Below are positions 42,101 through 51,100 of a DNA stretch of 64,000 nt, piece after piece. The position numbers and the translations under genes were made by a program. Source of the stretch: Bactrocera neohumeralis (lineage: Eukaryota; Arthropoda; Insecta; Diptera; Tephritidae); NCBI RefSeq assembly GCF_024586455.1, contig NC_065922.1, positions 30,748,089 through 30,812,088 of the forward strand. Reading direction: 5' to 3'. Each line of letters begins with the position of its first letter. The first letter of the stretch is position 1. The notes under the pieces are model-generated. The model ran no database searches, was not told the DNA's origin, and saw only the letters and a list, made by a program, of their open reading frames with translations.

Positions 42101-45100
42101 ACATTGTTTAATTTCTATTGAATGCGTTTTGTGTATGAATGTTGTGTATGCATTCAGATTATCCGAAAACAAGTGAGAGTATAAAGAAATGTACAAAATT
42201 TTCCAGAGGAAGAGTGTCAAGATCTATAAATAAACTCCGAAATATATTGTGGTCAGATAACTCGATGTCAGAAATTTGCCATTACAAAGGTAGAAACATT
42301 GAAAGTCAATATACTTATGGAATTTTCCAGAGAGCGTTTGTCCGGATCCATGCATTAATTTTGAAATATATTGTGGTCAGATATCTCAAACATTAAGATA
42401 TTTAATATTTAAATTCGTTTATCAATATAGATGACCCAAAATATACCATTAAAGCAAAAAACTTGAGCAAGGTGTTCCAGATTTGATATTAGGCTTGTCA
42501 GTCTCCTGAACTCAACCCACTAGATAAACTCGTGAATCGAGTAGTTAAAGATATTTGTTTAGCATAATTTTGTTTGTTATTTTTTAATGGTTTTAAGGGT
42601 ATATTGAATTAGTAGTTCAAAATGATCTCGTACAAAGAAATAAACTACTTTTTAATGTGGAATTTGACTGGGTTGAATTAAATGTAATTATACCCCGAAC
42701 AAGGTATATGAGTTTGTCACGAAGTTTGTAAAGCCCAGAAGTACACGTGGTGAGCTGCGTCGATTTCGTCAATTCCTCTGTTTTTAAAAATTTTGTTCTG
42801 AAATTTGTAACACGTCATTTTTTACCCAAAGAACTGCTCATTTGTTGAAATCGCCGTTTTTGGACCACTATAGCGCATAGCTGCCATACAAACTGACTAT
42901 AAATTTCTTGAACTGAATATGTATTTGTATTTGTGAAGGGTACTATAGCTTCGTTGCAATCGAAGTTAACGTATATACTTGTTCTTAAATTATTTTCTGC
43001 AAAAATTTGGAAAATTTAAACGACATTTTTCGTCTGACCGCCTAATTTTTTAGATAAAGTTACGACATGAAATGTTTTAAAACTTTGAGGTCATATTTTT
43101 GTAGTCCAGGTTAAAATATAGAATAATTAAAAAATAGATAAAAATGTTATTTTGAATCTGCAAAATTACTAAAAAAGATTCTCCACTGATGGAGTGTTTG
43201 ATGCCTTCAGCCTTCAACGTGGTTGAAAACAAACAATAAAAACAAAATACGGATTAATAAACAAACAATAAAAACAAAATACGGATTAATAACAAATAAT
43301 AATATACAATGACCCAGGGAGACGGCTGGGGCTTTGACATGACGAAGTTAAGAAAACTTGTAAATTATCTGTTTTGTACCTGCTTTTGTCCTTTGTAAGC
43401 TCGGCGAGCTACCTACGGTATTCGTACCTCACGCCCAACCTTAATTTAGGATTACTTAACGAAGATTGTAAGCTTGTTAGCTACCTGTGTAAGGTATAAA
43501 AAGGTGCGCGATAGCGAAGATTTTAAACAGTTCAACCTGTAGATCTCTCTAGTTCACAACTCTCGAGCAGTAGCGCAAACTTTTAATAAATCATTCCTAA
43601 TAGCTTATCGTAAACAAAATCTACGAAAAATGAGTGGTATGGAGTTGAAAACATGTGATTATGATTCTCTTGCACCTAAATCCGAAAGTTATATCAATGA
43701 GGACGAAATGGAGATTAAACGACAGTTCAACTTCAAGAGAAAATATACACCAGAATCTGATTCACCAGCCGGGGGTGCACGTACTTTAAGCCGTTACGAT
43801 GGTTCACCGCTGAAAACACGTCTTAAATCTGACACGATCACAGGAGAGGATAAATACACACTACAAGAATTCGCTGATATTAAACCCACGCTGAAAAATA
43901 TCAAGAGTATAACTGGTAAATCACCTGAGCTTGAAACCATAGAAAGCCACGGGAAAAAAGTGCACTATAGTGCTAATATCAAAGAAAAAGTGTATGATAT
44001 AGAAAAAGCCATGGCAGAGTTGAAGGAACATGCTCAAACCCAACGAATCTCCCTTTCAAAGGAATTTACGGGAACCTCACACAATTTTGCTATGATATCA
44101 CCACGATATTCTCCCTCAGAAGAGCTCACAAGGGAACAAGAACGGCGTATTGCGAACAGTAAGTGCTTCTCTAGAAGGAATGAAGAACGCACAACTGAAA
44201 TTATACATCAAGCTCAAACTCAGCATGATTTGAGTGTGATATCCCCACGAAGGTCTCTCTCTGAGGAACTCACGAAGGAACTGGAATTTAGCAACGCTAG
44301 GAGTAAACTGTTAACTGAAATAAGTAGAAACCGAGCTACCGAAATTAGATATCAGGCTGAAGATTTGGCTGTGATATCCCCGCGAAACTCTCTCTCAGAT
44401 AAGCTCACGAAGGAAATGGAACGACGCATCTCAAGTCCAACCCAAAAGGAAGAAATGAAATCACAGGAACTCACAAAGAAACTGGAACTTCACCTTGCTA
44501 AAAATAAGCTCTTGACTGGAATAAGTAGAAAACGTGACATCGGAATTAAATCTCGAGCTGAAGATTTGGTTGGAATATCTCCGCGAAGCTCACTCTCAGA
44601 GGAACTCACCAAAAAAATGGAGCTACGCATCGCAAAACGAGCCCTAGAGAAAGAAATGAAGGCAGCTTCAATCAAACCGAACATCATTAAATCCGACAAC
44701 ATACACCAGAACCGTTATTCGCCTTACGAAATAGCTAAACAAATGAGAAAGAAATGCTCCCAAGTGTCGTTACCGACTGCATCTGAAGGTGAAAATTTAG
44801 ACCAAGAAGTTCGTCGATCTCTAAGGCCACTTTTCTTATCTCAGATACAGAGAGAACAAACTAATCTCATTGCAAGCGTTATGTCGGAACTTAGAGAATG
44901 TCTAGCGAAAAGAAATACGGAAAATGCAGACAACCCCCTCCACTCAATTCAACCAAAGCTAATATACCGAAACCAAGCTGCAGCCCGTAGTTCAGAACCG
45001 GTTAAATTAAGAATGCAAGCTCGAAATGTATAGATCATAGATATACAAAACTATACTTAAGAGTATTTATAGATGGTTATAGTTATTCGATGTAGCAAAT

Positions 45101-48100
45101 TAAAATTTGTATGTATGTAAAATAAAATATGTGTTTAAAAAAGGGAATTTTAGGTTCACATGTATTTAAAAAGTGTGCTCTTGATTTTCAGAAATAATTT
45201 CAGGTAATTTCATTTGCATTTTTCAGTGCAGACATTAAAGTAATGTTATCGGTAAATATTCCTAGCAACGGCTTTAACAAATATTTGTGTTTTATTGTCC
45301 TATTTAATTCTATAAAATTTCTAGAATATTGTTTCAAATGCTTAAATTTTTCCTAGTGAAGGTTTTGGAGATTCAGCCTTGAAAGATCGCTTAAATCTTC
45401 AAACACATTTGTATCTAAACTGTTTTCAACCGCTCATACGGGATTCTTAGACAGATCTTCGAGATATTTACAAGGTCAAACGAAGGAGCAATTATTTACG
45501 TTCTCCGTTATATTACTGATTGTATCTAGAAATTCTCGCCGCTGGTATAGCATTGTGGTCTGCATAGTTAGTTCAAGTTCTATGCTTACAGGTCTCAAAC
45601 ACTAAAAGATGGTGGATGGCGCAGAAGTTTGCGACACACCAACGGAACTTACAACTTCTATCTATTCTTATAAATTTACATAAAGACGGAAAATTTTTTC
45701 GAGATGAATCAAAATTCAGCTTAAACATGTCCGATGAAAGAGTAAAAACATGGAGGGAGGCAAATACTTCATTTAAATGCAGTGTATCATCTGTGAAGCT
45801 GGTCTTTATTTAATAAAAATTATGGTATAAAACTTCAGGATTTTGTTCACCATAAAATTGATGAAATCGTGTCATTCTGTCGACCCATTAATTTTTTTGT
45901 ACTTTAAATATTGTACGAATATGAAAGTTTCTTTAAAATACGAAATTTTTTAAGAAAAATAAATTTGTTTAATGAAATGCAATATATAAACGTTTATAAA
46001 ATGACATACACCTTTTTGTACCTAATTGATAATTTTTTTTATGTGCAATTGATATAAAAATATGTGGTGTGCGAATATGGATTTTGCATACTGTACGTCG
46101 ATAGCCAGGAGGAAATTAAGGCAATAATCTCATATCGCACTCCGTCAGATAATGCCTTTAGAAGCAAGGAAGCAGTAGATGTAGCGACTGCATATATACT
46201 GGGTTCTCGGATTTGCGGGGACTGAAACAGCTGAAGAGATTGCTGAAAGCACGATCCGTTTAGGTACCGGACAAGTACAGGAAATGCGGATTTCATTACG
46301 AAATAATGAAATTACGGAAAGCCTGACAGGCAGATCATTGGAATGTCTTAGGTACATGCAGAATCGCCAATATCAAGTGCAAGAGCCCTTTTATTATACA
46401 GGATATGTTATTGGTACAGGGAAATGAAGTAGCAAGGACATCTGTAGACTAACAATTCTGAAGAAGTAGGCGTTGCTCCGTCTACTAAGCGAAACCTGGT
46501 TAAAAACAATACAATTGCAAGGTATTGTGAAAACTTTTTTATAGTAATCTGTTCTGGACTTCAAACGCCCCAATAGAATCACAGCTACGGAATCGTTGCA
46601 AAAGTATTTTGAGCAGTCTACTCCATAACGAACATAAATAATATGTGAACGGCAGAAAGCGTTCAGTGAAGGGCGTGAAGTCATCGAAGACTTGCCTCTT
46701 GCGTGTCGTCCATTCACCTCTGTTAATGACAATAGCATCGGAAAAGTCAAAGAAGCAGCAGTTGAAATTCGTCATGATGGCATCAATGTTACTCAAAATA
46801 TTTGCGTTAATGTTATGGTGATGAAGTACGCCAATGCTAGACTCATACCAAAAGACCTGAATCTTTTGCAAAAGCGACGTCGTGTGGGTGTCGGAAAGCA
46901 GGTGCTTGCTTGACAATATAGCTGAAGACCTTACATTAATCAAGCGCATCGCGTCAAAGTCGGCTAAAAATCATGTTGATGCTCATCGTTCTCTTTGATT
47001 TTCCCTATCACAGGGTCATTAAGGAATACCATTTGGCTTTTAAGGGATCTACTTAAAGTAATTCGTCGCAATCGACCGCATTTCAAGGCGGAAAATTTAT
47101 GAATTTTCCCTACCAAAATGCGACCTCACATTCTAGCATGATTGGGGCTGACTTTTTGGACTCAAATACGAAACTAAAGTTATCTTTGACACATTTGGCT
47201 ACTATGACTTTTCTCTGATTTAAGACTTGTATTAAAATGCCAGATTCTCCAATACAGATATATGATTTCTACTTGTCGTATCCGCCATTTCTAATATGTG
47301 ATAATTTGTGATTTTTTTAAATTGTATTCTGTAATGTTTACAAGAACAACGAGGAAAGGTCTTTGTATGTCCGGCTAAATATTGATCAGAATATATAAAT
47401 ATCTCTAATTAAAAAAATGAAAAACAGATTTCATTCAAGCAACTTAATTATATATTTATCGCATATCTATAACTCCTATTTTCCAATTGACTGCGCAGAC
47501 AGATCTCTGGGTTTACTAAACTGGTATTTTTGTGTGTGTAAAGTACGAGCTTACGCCGCTGAAACCCGGCTCAACAACTCGATTAAGTTAACACTCGTCA
47601 CATGTGTCATCACTGGAAAAGATGGGAATGAGGTAATGGGAAATGTAGTAGAAATAACTCATTTTACAAAGAGTGAATAATGATGTACTTGGCCTTGTAT
47701 TAGTCCAAATAAATTGTAAAACATTAAAGTGTTGTTTTCTTAGAAATATTTAATTAATTTAAATTATAATTCTGCATAATTATGAATAAAAATTGGATCA
47801 TCCCTGATACAGTTGTATTAGTAATTCTCCTCTCCTATCGTCGGCAAAGCTTTGTTATAAGGGTGGCGGCGCAATGATATCCGACGAAGTGTTTTTCTTG
47901 TTTTACAGATAATCTGTTTTTGTGGCTCATCTCTTTTCGCATTTTTTTGACAGATAGCGAATGCTCTATCCCAAGTACATATTGTAGATTTCTTATGTGA
48001 CTGTATCTTCGATCCGCATTCCTTCGAAAGTGAAGTAGGTTGTACCGAAACTAAATTCTCCCCATTGTTGTCCGTAGATTTAGATGCACTTTCCTGGCAT

Positions 48101-51100
48101 AAAGCGTAGGCTCGATCCCATGGATACGTAATAGATTCCTTTTGTGGTCGTTTCTTGGATTTTGGTTTCTTCGGAGTTGTAGTGGGTCTTACTGAAACTA
48201 AATTATCAGTATTATTGTCCGTTGGCTGAGATGCACCTTCCTGGCATATAGCGTAGGCTCGATCCCATGGATAAGAAATGGGCTCTTTATGTGGTCGTCT
48301 TTTGGTTTTTTGTTTCCTCGGAGTAGTAGTCGGTCTTAGTGAAACCAATTTCTCCACATTATTGGCCTTAGGTTCAGACACACTTTCCTGGCATATAGTG
48401 TAGGAGTGATCCAATAGATACGTTGTCGGTTTCTCATCACCGCAATAGTTTTTTGATTTAGATTTACGCAGCGAAGGTGAAACGGTTGATATAACCGTAT
48501 TATATTGGCTTGGCAATGTTGCACTATATTCAACATTGGAAGCACATTTTTTCGAATGTTGGATACCCATTTTTAGAGAATTTGTTTTGAGTTTGGCACG
48601 ATGTGACTTGAAGAAACTGGGAAAGGTGACTACGACAATACTAGAGATCACAGAACCTTTTATACCCGAAAAATATTGTGGTAGTGTTGGGAAAAGTTTT
48701 GGTTTATAAAAACTATTGATCTTGCGCAGGTAAAAAAAATAATATATATATAATATAAGAATATAGAACATAAAGGCTGCCTTCGCTTTATTGTGTTACC
48801 CCCGGAGGTATTAAAGTCTGTCCTAGTTCTCTTTATACCTTCTGTTACTAATTATTGTCTTTAATGAGTATAGCATTCACCAGAATGTAAGTTTATGAAA
48901 ATTGTGGTTTTTTAGTTTCTGGCGGTTAGTATAAACGTTTGAGAACTATTATATATATTTTTCCATACAAAAGTTGTATAATAATATAATTTGTTTTAAA
49001 CTTACCACTCCCCGCTAGGGTGGAATTCAGTGGAGCTAAATTGGTCACATCTTCGCTGCTGTTGAGATAATCTGTGTTCGTTGCTGAGGCAGAGCCAGTC
49101 TCTTCGATTTCCACAATAAAATTTGGACCATTCCAACCAGAGCCCCATTCTTAAATTGAAGATAATACAAATTAATTGCGTTAATTTTATAAGTAACCAT
49201 ATTAAATTAGTAATTAATGAGTAGAGTATTGTTATTTTACCTCTGCTTTGATGCCATTATTACAAATAAATTTCACGACATTTTACTATAACTAATTTTT
49301 AAAAGTATTCAACACCTAAAAGTATTTTCAGGTAGTGAAAAGCAGAAGCTCAGGTGATCTTTATTACTGCAGATAAGTTACGAAATTGTTTTTGAATTTA
49401 GTTGATGCCTATATTAGTAGGGTAATTTTTTTAATTTTTTTTTTTTTGAATTTTTGTTCCTTTATACCCTTAAAATTAATGTAGAAATCCAAAACACACT
49501 TTTTTAAACTGGCGGACAAAACATGGGCAAAAATTAAAAAAAAACGTTAATTACTTTTTATTTATCAACATTTTTTCATGATTCTAGTAGGGACGATAAC
49601 CATTCACGTACTTTTTAAGAATAAATTGGGATTTTGTGTTTCAGATAATCCAAACATGAGAAATCACCATTTCTTCGACAGATGTCATCAAAAAATTCCG
49701 AAAAAAATTGTTTATACACTCCAATATACATACCTCATGGTATGTGAAAAAGTTCTATTGTAGAATAAAAATTTCTATGAAAAAAAATGTCAAAAAACAG
49801 GCCAGATTACCCTACTATATCCTTAAGGTATTTGAGGTTAGATCAGTGTAAAATAGTGGTTTCATAAAAGGCAAAAGCCGACATTTCTTATGCATGAATG
49901 AGCACATAAATGGATATTAGTTAGATGTATGGCCTGAGTTTTATCTCTTTGGGTTATTTTGGAAGTATATGCTTAATAAGTTTGAAAAATAGAGAAACAA
50001 AAAAACATTCTAACCGAGTCCTTTTGTCTAACATTTAACTAAATTTCTAATTTTTTTTACCTGAGTTTGTTCCTGTCTAGACAACTTGAGATTATTAAGG
50101 CAACTACAAAGAGAGTCTACGATTTTGAACATCTTGATTTTATATCCTTGATAGGGTATTTGTACTGAGTTTGCCAAGAAGTTTGTAACACCTAGAAAAA
50201 AACGTCGGAGACTGTATATAACTTGTACGTAAATGATCAGAGTGACGAGCTGAGTCGATTTAGCCATGACCATCTGTCTGTATATATGTGAAATAGCTCC
50301 TCAGTTTTTGAGATATCGGTGTGAAATTTTGCACAAGTTCTTTTTTCCTCAAGAGTTTGTTCAATTGTTGAAACAGCCGATATCGGACCACTGTGGGATT
50401 TAGCTGTCTTACAAACTAACCACTTAAAATCAAGTTATTTTATTGAAAATTTTTAGTTGAAAAATTATTTTCCAGAAATTTGGTATAGGTTATTGTCGAA
50501 CTCATGGAAGAGGTTTATATTAAAGAAAGTGGCATGGAAAAGTTTTGTTTTGCAGGTGGTTATAAGTACTTTAGATCAAGGTTACAATGTCATTAATTTA
50601 GTAAATATAATATTGAGTTTAAAACAGTTTGATCAATCTCAATCCACTTTTATTAGAAATTTTTTCTCGACTGGAAGCGTATTCTTACTACATTGAGTTC
50701 TATAGGTCAGATGGCTGATCTAGAAAGACCGCACATGGACTGTTTTATGTAGTCCTTTGTAAAGCCATAGATAAGAACAACTCCTGTGTGCGAACTTATA
50801 AATTAGCAAAACGTTTAGTAGCCAGTAGAAATTTGCACAGTTCGGTGGGATGTCTGAAGGTATGCGCTTCCAAACGTTTAAATCTTGACCTCCCAAACGC
50901 GAGACAGTCAAGAAGAAAGTGTTAAGTTGTTTCTATACCATCTTCTTTCATACAGCTTTTGCAGATAACGGACTTCCAGCCTTACTGCTATTGAAAGCGA
51001 GGTTAGGCCCATTAAAGCCCCATTATAAGGGAGAGGCTAGCCTTACTGAGGGCAAAGAGATCACCTGATCTTTTGCAATAGATTTTGGGCCAAAACGCTT

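Larger units (their letters stand above)
42140..48920. repeat. Right arm of the inverted segmental duplication
   Basis: Reverse-complement partner of 9790-17770. It contains the intact subfamily A gene, a subfamily B gene, a mariner relic, and the empty site for the Tc1 element. A 32 bp segment (ACAATAAAAACAAAATACGG plus flanks) is tandemly duplicated at about 43227-43290 only in this arm. Confidence 0.85.
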
